Positions 50,724 to 59,752 are shown, counted from the stretch's first letter. The stretch is DNA of 64,000 nucleotides from Mycobacterium asiaticum DSM 44297 (GCF_000613245.1 NZ_HG964939.1:389931-453930), one strand, 5' to 3'. The notes: generated by a model not told the origin, from the letters alone. Numbers and translations are program-made.

Positions 50724-51875
50724 TCAGTTCACCAACTCGACCAGCGTGGCGTTGGCCGTGCCACCGCCCTCGCACATGGTCTGCAGCCCGAACCTGATTC
50801 CGTTGGCACGCATGTGGTGGATCATGCGGGTCATCAGCACCGCCCCCGACGCGCCCAGCGGGTGCCCGAGTGCGATCGCGCCACCCAGCGGATTCAGCCG
50901 GTCGGGGTCCGCACCGGTTTCGGCGAGCCAGGCCAACGGCACCGGCGCGAATGCCTCGTTCACCTCGAAGACGCCGACGTCGCCGATCCGCACACCGGAC
51001 TTCGCGAGCACCTTCTCTGTGGCGGGGATCGGACCGGTCAGCATCAGCACCGGATCGGCTCCGGTGACCGCACCGGCGCGATAACGCACGATCGGCGTCA
51101 GACCCATCTCGAGCGCCAGCTCGGAAGTGGTGACCAACAACGCGGCGGCCCCGTCGGAGATCTGCGAGGAGTTGCCCGCGTGGATCACCCCGTCTTCGAC
51201 GAAGGCCGGCTTCAAACCGGCGAGCTTGTCAACGGTGGTCCCGCGCCTGATGCCCTCGTCCTGGTGGACCAGGCCGGCCTCGTCGTCGGTGAACACCGGG
51301 ACGATCTGTTCGGTGAACGCGCCGCTGTCCTGGGCGGCCGCGGCCCGTTCATGCGACAGCGCGGAATACTCGTCGAGCGTGGTCCGGGACAGTCCCCATT
51401 TTTTGGCGATCAGCTCCGCCGACAGCCCTTGGTTGAAGGAGAAATCGTCGTATCGGGCAAGGACTTTCGGTCCGTAGGGCATCCCGGTCGCCCTGGCCGC
51501 GCCGAGCGGGACCCGGCTCATCACCTCGACGCCGCCGGCCACCACCACGTCCTGCTGACCCGACATCACCGCCTGCACGGCGAAATCGAGCGCCTGCTGG
51601 CTGGAGCCGCAGGCCCGGTTCACGGTGGTGCCGGGGATGCTCTCCGGCCAGCCGGCGGCCAGCACGGCATAGCGGCCGATGTTGCTGGACTGGTCGCCGA
51701 CCTGGGACACGCAGCCCCAGATGACGTCGTCGATGCGCTCGGGGTTGATGCCGGTGCGTTCCAGCAGTTCATTGAGGACGACGGCGGACAGATCGGCGGC
51801 GTGCATTCCCGCCAGTCCGCCGTTGCGCTTGCCGACCGCGGTGCGCACCGCCTCGACGATGACGGTCTCCCGCAT
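50724..51875 (-). CDS. Thiolase (acetyl-CoA C-acyltransferase)
   Basis: The 383-residue thiolase has all catalytic residues: NRACGSSQQAL with Cys89 as nucleophile, FEVNEAFAP, GHPLGASG with the catalytic His and MCEGGGTANAT with the second Cys. It performs thiolytic cleavage of 3-ketoacyl-CoA. ATG 51875. It is downstream of a FadE gene and only 49 bp from it, so thiolase and FadE form an operon. Confidence 0.95.
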   Translation of the reverse strand: MRETVIVEAVRTAVGKRNGGLAGMHAADLSAVVLNELLERTGINPERIDDVIWGCVSQVGDQSSNIGRYAVLAAGWPESIPGTTVNRACGSSQQALDFAVQAVMSGQQDVVVAGGVEVMSRVPLGAARATGMPYGPKVLARYDDFSFNQGLSAELIAKKWGLSRTTLDEYSALSHERAAAAQDSGAFTEQIVPVFTDDEAGLVHQDEGIRRGTTVDKLAGLKPAFVEDGVIHAGNSSQISDGAAALLVTTSELALEMGLTPIVRYRAGAVTGADPVLMLTGPIPATEKVLAKSGVRIGDVGVFEVNEAFAPVPLAWLAETGADPDRLNPLGGAIALGHPLGASGAVLMTRMIHHMRANGIRFGLQTMCEGGGTANATLVELVN

Positions 51876-51924
51876 GTGTTCGCTCCGATCCTCGTCCGAC
51901 GAACAACAAACTACCTAGTAGCCC

Positions 51925-53091
51925 TCAGTAGCTGCGAGGCAGTTTCAGGACGTGCGAACCGAGGAAGTTGAGGATCATCTCCTGACTGACCGGCGCGATC
52001 TTCATCAGCCGCGCCTCGCGGAAGTATCGGGTGACGTGATACTCCTCCGCGTAACCCATGCCGCCATGGGTCTGCAGCGCCCGGTCCGCGGCGGTGAATC
52101 CGGCGTCCGCACACAGGTATTTGGCCGTATTGGCTTCGCGCCCACAGGGTTTGCCGTTGTCGTAGAGCCAGGTGGCCTTGCGCAGCATGAGCTCGGCGGC
52201 ATCAAGGCGGGCCAGGGAGTCCGCGAGCGGGAACTGCAGACCCTGGTTCATCCCGATGGGCCGACCGAACACCTCGCGCTCGTTTCCGTACTTCACCGCC
52301 TTGTCCAGCGCCACCCGGCCGATGCCCAGCGCCTCGGCCGCGATCAGCATCCGTTCCGGGTTCAGCCCGTCCAGGATGTACTGGAAACCCTTGCCCTCCT
52401 CGCCGACCCGGTCCTCGACCGGGACTTCCAGGTTGTCGATGAACAGCTCGTTGGAGCTGACGGCATTGCGGCCCATCTTCTTGATCGGCCGGATGTCGAC
52501 GCGGCTGCGGTCGAGGTCGGTGAGGAACAGCGTCATGCCGTCGGTCTTCTTGGTGACCTCGTCATAGCTCTGGGTACGGGTCAGCAACAGGATCTTGTCG
52601 GACTCCATCGCTTTGGAGATCCAGACCTTGCGACCGTTGACGACGTAGCGGTCGCCGTCGCGCTTGGCAAATGTCGTGATGCGTGAGGTATCAAGGCCGG
52701 CGCCCGGCTCCGTCACCCCGAAGCAGACGTGGATCTCCCCCGTCGCCACCCGTGGCAGGGTGCGAGCCTTGAGTTCGTCGGAGCCATGCACCACCACGGG
52801 CTGCATGCCGAAGATCGTCAGGTGAATGGAGCTGGCGGCGTTCATCGCGCCGCCGGATTTGGCCACTTCCTCGAGGAGGATGGTCGCTTCGGTGATGCCC
52901 AGGCCGTGCCCGCCGTACTCGGTGGGAATCGTCATCCCGAGCCAGCCGCCGTCGGCGATGGCGCGGTAGAACTCCGTCGGGAACTCGTGCGCCTGGTCTT
53001 TTTCCATCCAGTAGTGGTCGTCGAATTTCGACGCCAACTCCGCGACCGAGCGCCGGATGAGTTCCTGGTCCTCGGTCAGCTCGAATTCCAT
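51925..53091 (-). CDS. Acyl-CoA dehydrogenase (FadE)
   Basis: A 388-residue FadE. CFGVTEPGAGLDTSRITTF (in part) and YVVNGRKVWISKA are the FAD/substrate motifs, and QTHGGMGYAEEYHVTRYFREARLMKIAP is the C-terminal helix segment (in part). The position of the YEGT catalytic Glu reads IAPVSQE, unusual. ATG 53091. It precedes the thiolase gene. A large inverted repeat lies upstream (53117-53178). Confidence 0.92.
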   Translation of the reverse strand: MEFELTEDQELIRRSVAELASKFDDHYWMEKDQAHEFPTEFYRAIADGGWLGMTIPTEYGGHGLGITEATILLEEVAKSGGAMNAASSIHLTIFGMQPVVVHGSDELKARTLPRVATGEIHVCFGVTEPGAGLDTSRITTFAKRDGDRYVVNGRKVWISKAMESDKILLLTRTQSYDEVTKKTDGMTLFLTDLDRSRVDIRPIKKMGRNAVSSNELFIDNLEVPVEDRVGEEGKGFQYILDGLNPERMLIAAEALGIGRVALDKAVKYGNEREVFGRPIGMNQGLQFPLADSLARLDAAELMLRKATWLYDNGKPCGREANTAKYLCADAGFTAADRALQTHGGMGYAEEYHVTRYFREARLMKIAPVSQEMILNFLGSHVLKLPRSY

Positions 53092-53116
53092 GCCGCAACT
53101 TTCTCTAGCGTTTTAG

Positions 53117-53178
53117 CGCGAGCAGACGCGGAATCGCACAATCGCGGCCCGCGCAGTGCGATTCCGCGTCTGCTCGCG
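53117..53178. repeat. Perfect 23-bp inverted repeat (hairpin)
   Basis: Arms 53117-53139 and 53156-53178 are perfectly complementary with a 16-nt loop. The arm starts CGCGAGCAGACGC and continues GGAATCGCAC. It lies in the gap between an amidohydrolase gene (end 53191) and the FadE gene (start 53091). A GCGAGCAGACGC 12-mer also occurs at 47597-47608. Terminator and dispersed mycobacterial intergenic repeat are both possible. Confidence 0.75.
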
Positions 53179-53190
53179 GGGGAACGGGGC

Positions 53191-54489
53191 CTAGTCGGTG
53201 TTGCCGGTGAGGGCCTTCGCGTTGGCCGCGAAGTCCGCAAAGGACGCGCCGCCGCGGCTGTCTTTGTCGTGGCCCGCCGCCTTGATGGACACGTCGTGCC
53301 CCTCGGCCGCTTTGCGCAGCGCACCGACGGTGGCCTGTTCGCGCGTGATGTGCGTGAACGGGTCGAACGAATACCAGCGCATGGCATTCTCGTGGGTCAT
53401 CTTGTTGATCTCGTCATCGGGAACGTTGTTGATGGACAACACGTCCCACAGCTCCTCGGGCGCGCCCGGCCACATCGAGTCGCTGTGCGGGTAGTCGGCT
53501 TCCCAACAGATGTTGTCGATGCCGATCATGTTGCGCAGCGCCACGCCGACCTTGTCGCTGATGAAGCAGGTGAGGAAGTGCTCGCGGAAGACCTCGCTGG
53601 GCAACTTGCCCTTGAAGTCCTGGTGCGTCCAGCTGGAGTGCATCTCGTAGGTGCGATCGGCGCGTTCGAGGAAATAGGGGATCCAGCCGGTCCCGCCTTC
53701 GGAGAGCGCGATCTTGAGGTCCGGGTACTCCTTGATGGGCCGCGACCACAACAGGTCCGCGGCGGCCTGCACGATGTTCATCGGCTGCAGCGTGATCATC
53801 ACGTCCATCGGCGCGTCCGGCGCGGTGATGGCCAGCCGGCCCGAAGAACCGATGTGCACGTTCATCACGGTGTCGGTGTCGCACAAGGCTTTCCACAGCG
53901 GGTTCCAGTACTCGTTGTGGAAGCTGGGGTAGCCCATCGCGGCCGGGTTCTCGGTGAAAGTGAGCGCGTGCACGCCCTTCTTCGCGACCCGGCGCACCTC
54001 GGCGGCACAGGCCTCCGCGTCCCAGATCACCGGGATGGCCATCGGGATGAACCGCGCGGGGTAGGCGCCGCACCACTCCTCGATGTGCCAGTCGTTGTAG
54101 GCCTGCACCAGCGCGATGGAGAACTCGGGGTCATCGGTGGCGAACAACCGGCCGGCGAAGCCGGGGAACGACGGAAAACAGATCGAGGCCAGGATGCCAC
54201 CGGCGTTCATGTCCTTGACCCGCTCATCCACGTTGTAGCAACCGGGCCGGATCTCGTCGAGCCCGGTGGGCTCGATGCCGTACTCCTCCTTCGGCCGTCC
54301 GGCGACGGCGTTCAGCGCGACGTTGGGGATCACCGTGTCACGGAACTTCCACATGTCCGAACCATCGGCGTTGTGGACGAGGCGCGGTGCGTCATCGATG
54401 TACTTCTTGGCCAGGTGGTTCTGGAACATGTTCGGCGGCTCGACGGTGTGGTCGTCCACGCTGATCAGGATCATGTCCTCTTTGTTCAC
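53191..54489 (-). CDS. Amidohydrolase-2 family enzyme
   Basis: The 432-residue TIM-barrel protein starts at GTG 54489 (AAGGGAAGCGTC upstream); ATG 54474 is an alternative. Metal motifs are SVDDHTVEPPNMF (Asp-Asp-His-x2-Glu variant), VNVHIGSSG with His, and WEADYPHSDSMWP with the final Asp. The family includes hydrolases and decarboxylases of ring-cleavage products. It is divergent from the CMD-Rieske operon, with a complex AT-rich gap between. Confidence 0.9.
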   Translation of the reverse strand: MNKEDMILISVDDHTVEPPNMFQNHLAKKYIDDAPRLVHNADGSDMWKFRDTVIPNVALNAVAGRPKEEYGIEPTGLDEIRPGCYNVDERVKDMNAGGILASICFPSFPGFAGRLFATDDPEFSIALVQAYNDWHIEEWCGAYPARFIPMAIPVIWDAEACAAEVRRVAKKGVHALTFTENPAAMGYPSFHNEYWNPLWKALCDTDTVMNVHIGSSGRLAITAPDAPMDVMITLQPMNIVQAAADLLWSRPIKEYPDLKIALSEGGTGWIPYFLERADRTYEMHSSWTHQDFKGKLPSEVFREHFLTCFISDKVGVALRNMIGIDNICWEADYPHSDSMWPGAPEELWDVLSINNVPDDEINKMTHENAMRWYSFDPFTHITREQATVGALRKAAEGHDVSIKAAGHDKDSRGGASFADFAANAKALTGNTD

Positions 54490-54621
54490 GACGCTTCCCT
54501 TCTAATTCTGGCCGGACCCAACCGATCACACGGGTCTCAACGAACGCGCGGGTTCCCACCGGCCCCCGACCGGCACAGTCAAGCCCCGCATACGCAAAAT
54601 CTCTATAGGTTGAAAACTAGC

Positions 54622-54638
54622 TTCTCGCGAAGCGAGAA
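54622..54638. promoter_or_regulatory. Palindrome TTCTCGC-GAA-GCGAGAA
   Basis: A perfect 7-3-7 palindrome whose half GCGAGAA resembles the extended half-site of the shared operator in inverted order. It may control the minus-strand amidohydrolase. The inverted arrangement makes it distinct from the main motif. Confidence 0.5.
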
Positions 54639-54822
54639 TCAACATCCAGCATTGTCACCGGTAATGCGGAAAGCCCCGGCAAGCAGCGAACGAACGGCAA
54701 ATTCTTCGGTTGGGAACGACTCTCGGCACGGCCCCGGCGCGGGCCCTCGCCTGCAACGGGCGGATCGTTTCGCCGCGAGATTGACCAACAGAGCAATATG
54801 TGTGAGTCTATTGGTTAGAAAT

Positions 54823-54837
54823 GAGAATATGATTCTC
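54823..54837. promoter_or_regulatory. Operator copy, perfect (GAGAATATGATTCTC)
   Basis: A perfect 6-3-6 inverted repeat 25 bp upstream of ATG 54862. It overlaps an in-frame ATG at 54829, which argues that translation begins later at 54862. Confidence 0.8.
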
Positions 54838-54861
54838 TTTGACCGAGAGGATACTCGCGCG

Positions 54862-55419
54862 ATGCGCTTGCCGCCGCTGCCCGCCGACCGCTGGGACGAG
54901 TCTGTCGACCAGGCGCTGGCCGGGATGCTGCCCGCGGAACGCCGCAATCCGCGCGATGCGTCCAACGTTCTGGCGACGTTGGTCAACCACCCCGTCCTGA
55001 CCAAGGCGTTCCTGAAATTCAACGTGCATCTGCTGTTCACGTCCACACTGCCGCCGCGAGTGCGCGAACTGGCCATCCTCCGGGTCGCGCACCGTCGCGG
55101 CTGCGCCTACGAATGGACGCACCATGTGAACCTGGCCAAGCGGGAAGGTGTCACCGACGCCGAGGTCGAGGCTGCGCGGCAGCCGCGGATCGCCGAAACG
55201 GCGTTCGACGAATTCGAACGCGCGATCCTGACCGGCGTGGACGAACTCGACGAGCAATCTCAGCTGTCCGACCAGACCTGGGCCACGCTGAGCACGCGCT
55301 TCGACGACCGCCAGCGGATGGACTACGTCTTCACGGTCGGCTCGTACATCATGCTCGCCATGGCGCTCAACACTTTTGGTGTCGAGCTCGAGACAACCAC
55401 CGAATCCGAGGAGAAGTAA
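54862..55419 (+). CDS. Carboxymuconolactone-decarboxylase/AhpD-like protein
   Basis: The 185-residue protein starts at ATG 54862 (GAGAGGATACTCGCG upstream). LAILRVAHRRGCAYEWTHH contains the family Cys, Glu and His, and HHVNLAKREGVTDAEV follows. Such proteins act as decarboxylases, alkylhydroperoxidases or other acid-base catalysts. It is the first gene of the operon running to 60547, whose second gene is a Rieske oxygenase. Confidence 0.9.
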   Translation: MRLPPLPADRWDESVDQALAGMLPAERRNPRDASNVLATLVNHPVLTKAFLKFNVHLLFTSTLPPRVRELAILRVAHRRGCAYEWTHHVNLAKREGVTDAEVEAARQPRIAETAFDEFERAILTGVDELDEQSQLSDQTWATLSTRFDDRQRMDYVFTVGSYIMLAMALNTFGVELETTTESEEK

Positions 55420-55421
55420 GA

Positions 55422-56702
55422 GTGGCCCACTTCCCGAAGCCAGCCGCCGGAAGCTGGACAGAGAACTATCCCGAACTGGGAACGGCGCCGGTCGATTACA
55501 CCGACTCGATCGATCCGGCATTCTTCGAGGCCGAGCGTGAAGCGGTCTTCAAGCGCACCTGGCTGAATGTCGGGCGCGTCAACCGTTTGCCCCGTACCGG
55601 CAGTTACTTCACCAAGGAGATACCGTCGGCCGGCAAGGGCATGTCGGTAATCATCGTCAAGACCAAGGACGGGACCGTCAAGGCGTACCACAACGTCTGC
55701 CGGCACCGCGGGAACAAGTTGGTGTGGAACGACTTTCCCAACGAGGAGACCTCGGGCACCTGCAGACAGTTCACGTGTAAGTACCATGCCTGGCGTTACA
55801 GCCTCGACGGCGAACTGACCTTCGTCCAACAGCCAGACGAGTTCTTCGACCTCGACAAGACGAAGTACGGCTTGGCATCCGTGCGCTGCGAGGTCTGGGA
55901 AGGGTTCATCTTCATCAACTTCGACAACAACGCCGCACCCCTCGTCGACTATCTCGGACCCCTGGCCAAGAGCATCGAGGGCTACCCATTCGGTGAGATG
56001 ACGGAGACCTACTCCTATCGGGCCGAAGTGGGCAGCAACTGGAAGTTGTTCATCGACGCGTTCGTCGAGTTCTACCACGCGCCGATCCTGCACCAGGGGC
56101 AGTACACCAAGGAAGAAGCCGCCAAGATTCAGAAGTTCGGGTACGAGGCGTTGCACTACGAGCTGGCCGGTCCGCATAACCTGCAATCCACCTGGGGCGG
56201 GCAGGCGCCACCCCCGGACATGTCCATGGTCAAACCGCTGGACCAGGTGTTGCGCAGCGGGTTGTTCGGTCCATGGGACAAGCCGGAAATCATCCAGAAC
56301 CTAGAACTGCCACCGGGTGTCAACGTGAAGAGGGTGCCGCAGTGGGGCATCGACTCATGGCTCTTCTACCCCAATTTCATGCTGCTGATCTGGGAGCCCG
56401 GATGGTATCTGACCTACCACTACTGGCCTACTGCGGTGGATAAGCACATCTTCGAAAGCACGCTTTATTTCGTGCCGCCTCGCAACGCGCGGGAACGCCT
56501 TGCCCAGGAGCTGGCCGCGGTGACGTTCAAAGAGTATGCACTGCAGGACGCCAACACCCTGGAAGCAACCCAGACAATGATCGGCACCCGCGCCGTCACC
56601 GAATTCCTACTGTGCGACCAGGAAGTCCTGATCCGTCATCTACACAAGACGACCGGTGATTTCGTGAAGGAGTACCAGAGCAATGGCAAAGTTACCCTCT
56701 GA
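55422..56702 (+). CDS. Aromatic-ring-hydroxylating oxygenase large subunit (Rieske non-heme iron oxygenase)
   Basis: The 426-residue alpha subunit has the Rieske site CRH (Cys93/His95) and CKYH (Cys119/His122), then the mononuclear iron site DAFVEFYHAPILH with His219 and His224. It would mono- or di-hydroxylate a ring or activated carbon. GTG start 2 bp after the CMD stop. No beta subunit or dedicated reductase is adjacent, so electrons may come from the Rieske ferredoxin at 35225 or the NuoF-like/ferredoxin pair. It overlaps the next small gene by 20 bp. Confidence 0.94.
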   Translation: MAHFPKPAAGSWTENYPELGTAPVDYTDSIDPAFFEAEREAVFKRTWLNVGRVNRLPRTGSYFTKEIPSAGKGMSVIIVKTKDGTVKAYHNVCRHRGNKLVWNDFPNEETSGTCRQFTCKYHAWRYSLDGELTFVQQPDEFFDLDKTKYGLASVRCEVWEGFIFINFDNNAAPLVDYLGPLAKSIEGYPFGEMTETYSYRAEVGSNWKLFIDAFVEFYHAPILHQGQYTKEEAAKIQKFGYEALHYELAGPHNLQSTWGGQAPPPDMSMVKPLDQVLRSGLFGPWDKPEIIQNLELPPGVNVKRVPQWGIDSWLFYPNFMLLIWEPGWYLTYHYWPTAVDKHIFESTLYFVPPRNARERLAQELAAVTFKEYALQDANTLEATQTMIGTRAVTEFLLCDQEVLIRHLHKTTGDFVKEYQSNGKVTL

Positions 56703-57009
56703 ATTCGCGGCGCTGGAGCCCTATTTGGAATGGGATCTGGCCACCGAGCCCGAGCGTTACGCCAAGCGGCTGGCCTCCACGATGGCCGAGTTGCAGGAGT
56801 TCTACGACGTCGCGTTCCCGCTCCTCAACGATGTCATCGACTACGTTGACAAGTATCCGCTTGACGACCTGCCCGAGGACGCCCGCACGCTCATGCACCT
56901 GATGCAGTCGCTGGTGATGGTCTCGTTCCCCATCGAGGCCTGGAAGCAGCCGCGCGTCCCGGACAGCGGCGCGGCGTGGGTGGAACTGACCCGGGAGCCG
57001 GTGATCTGA
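56683..57009 (+). CDS. Small protein of unknown function co-translated with the Rieske oxygenase
   Basis: The 108-residue acidic helical protein shows EPYLEWDLATEPERYAKRL and TMAELQEFYDVAFPLLNDVIDYVDKYP (in parts). ATG 56683 lies within the end of the oxygenase gene, giving a 20-bp overlap, so it is tightly coupled to it. I do not recognise a family. Candidates are a small accessory or scaffolding subunit of the oxygenase; a small-subunit replacement is only a guess, as it does not look like the usual beta subunit. Confidence 0.7.
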   Translation: MAKLPSEFAALEPYLEWDLATEPERYAKRLASTMAELQEFYDVAFPLLNDVIDYVDKYPLDDLPEDARTLMHLMQSLVMVSFPIEAWKQPRVPDSGAAWVELTREPVI

Positions 57010-57011
57010 CA

Positions 57012-58259
57012 TTGGCCGACGCTCTTCGCGCAAGCGGCTCATCGCAACTGACCCTCAAGGCGGCAGGGCTGTTCGACGTCGACGCCGGCGAGATCGTCCG
57101 GCCGGGCGTGCTGCGAATTGAAGGCGATCGCATCGTCGGTGTCGGTGGCGAGCCCGAAGGTGACCTGATCGATCTGGGCGAGCAGATCCTGTTGCCCGGG
57201 TTGATGGACATGGAGGTGAACCTGCTCATGGGAGGCCGTGGCGAGAAGCCGGGGCTGTCCCAGGTGCAGGATGACCCGCCGACCCGGGTGCTGCGCGCCG
57301 TGGGCAATGCCCGCCGCACGCTGCGCGCGGGATTCACCACCGTGCGCAACCTCGGGCTGTTCGTCAAGACCGGCGGTTACCTGCTCGACGTCGCTTTGGG
57401 CAATGCCATCGACGCGGGCTGGATCGACGGGCCGCGGGTCGTGCCGGCGGGGCATGCGATCACACCTACCGGCGGGCATCTGGACCCGACGATGTTCGCC
57501 GCATTCGCGCCGCATGCACTCGAGTTGACCGTCGAAGAGGGGATCGCCAACGGCGTCGACGAGATCCGCAAGGCCGTGCGCTACCAGATCAAGCACGGTG
57601 CCCAACTGATCAAGGTGTGCTGCTCCGGTGGCGTGATGTCATTGACGGGTCCGCCTGGCGCACAGCACTACTCGGATGAAGAATTGCGCGCCATCGTCGA
57701 CGAGGCGCACCGGCGGGGTCTGCGGGTCGCCGCCCACACGCACGGTGCTGATGCGGTGAAGCACGCGGTCGCGGCCGGCATCGATTGCATCGAACACGGC
57801 TTCCTCATCGACGACGAGGCGATCGCGACGATGGTCGAGCACGGCACCTTCCTGGTCAGCACAAGGCGCCTGGCCGAGGGCATGGACGTCTCGCATGCTC
57901 CGCCCGCACTGCAGGCCAAGGCCGCCGAGATGTTCCCCAAGTCACGCACCTCGATCCTGGCCGCCCACAAAGCGGGAGTGAAGATTGCGGTGGGCACCGA
58001 CGCGCCCGCGATACCGCACGGCAAGAACGCCGATGAACTCGTCACCCTGGTGGAGTGGGGCCTGCCGCCGCTGGCTGTGCTGCGCGCGGCCACGGTGACC
58101 GCAGCCGAACTGATCAACTCTGCCGACCTCGGACGGCTCGCCGAGGGATGTCTCGCCGACGTGATCGCGGTGCCGGGAAATCCGTTGGAGGACATCACCG
58201 TTACCCGAAACGTCAGCTTTGTCATGAAAGGCGGCAAGGTATATGCCAACCAGAACTGA
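57012..58259 (+). CDS. Amidohydrolase (imidazolonepropionase/prolidase-like) with altered first metal motif
   Basis: From TTG 57012 the product is 415 residues; GTG 56976 is an alternative. The family fold is shown by LLPGLMDMEVN where HxH should stand (GLIDxHxH) but here reads Glu-Val-Asn. LIKVCCSGGVMSL supplies the metal-bridging Lys region, HTHGADAVKHA and CIEHGFLID the His pair, and GTDAPAIPHG the catalytic Asp. Loss of both first-motif His suggests altered metal use or loss of activity. It overlaps the next gene by 17 bp. The remaining residues are well preserved. Confidence 0.85.
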   Translation: MADALRASGSSQLTLKAAGLFDVDAGEIVRPGVLRIEGDRIVGVGGEPEGDLIDLGEQILLPGLMDMEVNLLMGGRGEKPGLSQVQDDPPTRVLRAVGNARRTLRAGFTTVRNLGLFVKTGGYLLDVALGNAIDAGWIDGPRVVPAGHAITPTGGHLDPTMFAAFAPHALELTVEEGIANGVDEIRKAVRYQIKHGAQLIKVCCSGGVMSLTGPPGAQHYSDEELRAIVDEAHRRGLRVAAHTHGADAVKHAVAAGIDCIEHGFLIDDEAIATMVEHGTFLVSTRRLAEGMDVSHAPPALQAKAAEMFPKSRTSILAAHKAGVKIAVGTDAPAIPHGKNADELVTLVEWGLPPLAVLRAATVTAAELINSADLGRLAEGCLADVIAVPGNPLEDITVTRNVSFVMKGGKVYANQN

Positions 58260-58665
58260 CGACCTGGTGGAGATCCAGCAATTGCTGGCCCGGTATGCAG
58301 TCACCATCACCCAAGGCGATATCGACGGCCTCATCGGGGTGTTCACACCCGACGGCACCTACAGCGCATTCGGTGACACCTACACCCTGGACCGGTTTCC
58401 CGAGTTGGTCGCCGCCGCCCCCAAGGGCCTGTTCATGACCGGTACGGCGCTGGTGGAGCAACTCGACGGCGACTCGGCGAGCGGCACCCAGCCGCTGTGC
58501 TTCATTGAACACTCAGCGCACGACATGCGAATCGGCTACTACCGCGACACCTACCAGCGCACCGCCGACGGCTGGCGGCTGAAAACCCGTGCGATGACCT
58601 TCATTCGGCGCAGTGGGGTGCACGACTCGGGCCGTCCGCACGCCGTGGGCCGTCCCACGCCGTGA
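58243..58665 (+). CDS. SnoaL/NTF2-like fold protein
   Basis: The 140-residue protein has the SnoaL-like start VEIQQLLARYAVTITQGDIDGLIGVF (in part) and a central FMTGTALVEQLDGD. It is related to the 26320-26820 product. ATG 58243 overlaps the amidohydrolase by 17 bp, and its stop overlaps the FadE start. No catalytic assignment can be made. Context suggests action on a CoA-linked or free ring compound. Confidence 0.82.
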   Translation: MPTRTDDLVEIQQLLARYAVTITQGDIDGLIGVFTPDGTYSAFGDTYTLDRFPELVAAAPKGLFMTGTALVEQLDGDSASGTQPLCFIEHSAHDMRIGYYRDTYQRTADGWRLKTRAMTFIRRSGVHDSGRPHAVGRPTP

Positions 58666-59750
58666 ACGTCGAGCAGTTCCGCGCGGAGCTGTGCGCCTGG
58701 CTCGACGAGCACGACCTGACCCCCGAGCCGGACCATTCACTGCAGGGGCACATGCGCCAGCTCGCCCGCGTCCACGCCGCGCTCTACCAGGCCGGCTGGA
58801 TGCGCTACGGCTGGCCCACCGAAGCCGGCGGACTGGGCGGGCCCGCGCTGCTGCGAGCGATCGTCGGCGAGGAGGTGGTGGGCCGCCGACTGGCTGAGCC
58901 GGGACCGTACTCAATGGTCGAGGTGCTGGCCCCCACCATGATCGATTACGCGCCAACAGAACTCGCCGCCGAGATGGTGCCGCGACTACTCAGCGGCCGC
59001 GAAACGTGGTGTCAGGGGTTCTCCGAACCGGGATCGGGCAGCGATCTGGCGTCGCTGTCCACCCGCGCCTCGCCGGACGGCGACAACTGGATCGTCAACG
59101 GCCAGAAGGTGTGGACCAGCTACGCCCAATTCGCCACCCGTTGCATCCTGCTCACCCGCACCGCACCCGGTTATGACGGCATCACCGCGTTCTTCGTCGA
59201 CATGGACACCCCGGGCATCACCGTCCGCCCCCTGCGCACCATGCACGGCGTGGACGAATTCTGCGAGGTCTACTACGACGACGTGGTGATCCCGTCTGAC
59301 CGTATGCTCGGCCGGCCCGGGGACGGCTGGCGGCTGGCGATGGACCTCTTGCCGTACGAGCGGTCGACCTGCTTCTGGCAGCGGATCGCCTACCTGTATT
59401 CCCGCTTCGACGCGCTGATCGCCGAAGCTTCCGACGCCGACGAATCCTTGTTGGGCACGGCATATCTCGCCTTGCACACGCTGCGCTGCCGGTCCCGCGC
59501 GACGCAGCACCGGCTGGCGGCAGGGGCACGGCTGGGACCGGACACCTCGATCGATAAGGTGCTGCTGGCGGGCGCCGAGCAACGGCTCTACGACACCGTG
59601 CACGATCTGCTCCCCGGAGCCCTCGAACTCGACGACACAGCCTGGCGGCCGGAATACCTCTACTCCCGGGCGGCCACCATTTACGGGGGAACCGCGGAGA
59701 TCCAGCGCAACATCATCGCCCGCCGGTTACTGGAACTGGGCAAGGAGTGA
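58662..59750 (+). CDS. Acyl-CoA dehydrogenase (FadE), large-type subunit
   Basis: The product is 362 residues from GTG 58662. TWCQGFSEPGSGSDLASLSTRA (in part), WIVNGQKVWTSYA and YGGTAEIQRNIIARRLLELG are the FAD, substrate and C-terminal motifs; Gly replaces the Glu of YEGT. GTG overlaps the SnoaL stop (GTGA). It is followed by a short FadE-like gene that probably provides the partner subunit. Confidence 0.92.
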   Translation: MNVEQFRAELCAWLDEHDLTPEPDHSLQGHMRQLARVHAALYQAGWMRYGWPTEAGGLGGPALLRAIVGEEVVGRRLAEPGPYSMVEVLAPTMIDYAPTELAAEMVPRLLSGRETWCQGFSEPGSGSDLASLSTRASPDGDNWIVNGQKVWTSYAQFATRCILLTRTAPGYDGITAFFVDMDTPGITVRPLRTMHGVDEFCEVYYDDVVIPSDRMLGRPGDGWRLAMDLLPYERSTCFWQRIAYLYSRFDALIAEASDADESLLGTAYLALHTLRCRSRATQHRLAAGARLGPDTSIDKVLLAGAEQRLYDTVHDLLPGALELDDTAWRPEYLYSRAATIYGGTAEIQRNIIARRLLELGKE

Positions 59751-59752
59751 AG

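Larger units (their letters stand above)
54490..54861. promoter_or_regulatory. Divergent promoter region, amidohydrolase / CMD-Rieske operon
   Basis: This 372-bp gap contains two palindromic sites: TTCTCGC-GAA-GCGAGAA at 54622-54638 and the perfect shared operator at 54823-54837. No supported gene is visible inside; the long plus-strand frame covering this zone is chance coding. Confidence 0.55.

Noticed and set aside
51911..51921. Palindrome CTACCTAGTAG between thiolase and FadE genes as an operator
   Set aside because: Too short and within a 49-bp gap inside an operon; no second copy found.
52729..54861. Very long plus-strand open frame (about 700 codons) running across the FadE and amidohydrolase genes into the CMD gene
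   Set aside because: It is antisense to two well-supported genes, is rich in Arg/His/Gly as expected of a GC-driven shadow frame, and its only real coding part starts at 54862.
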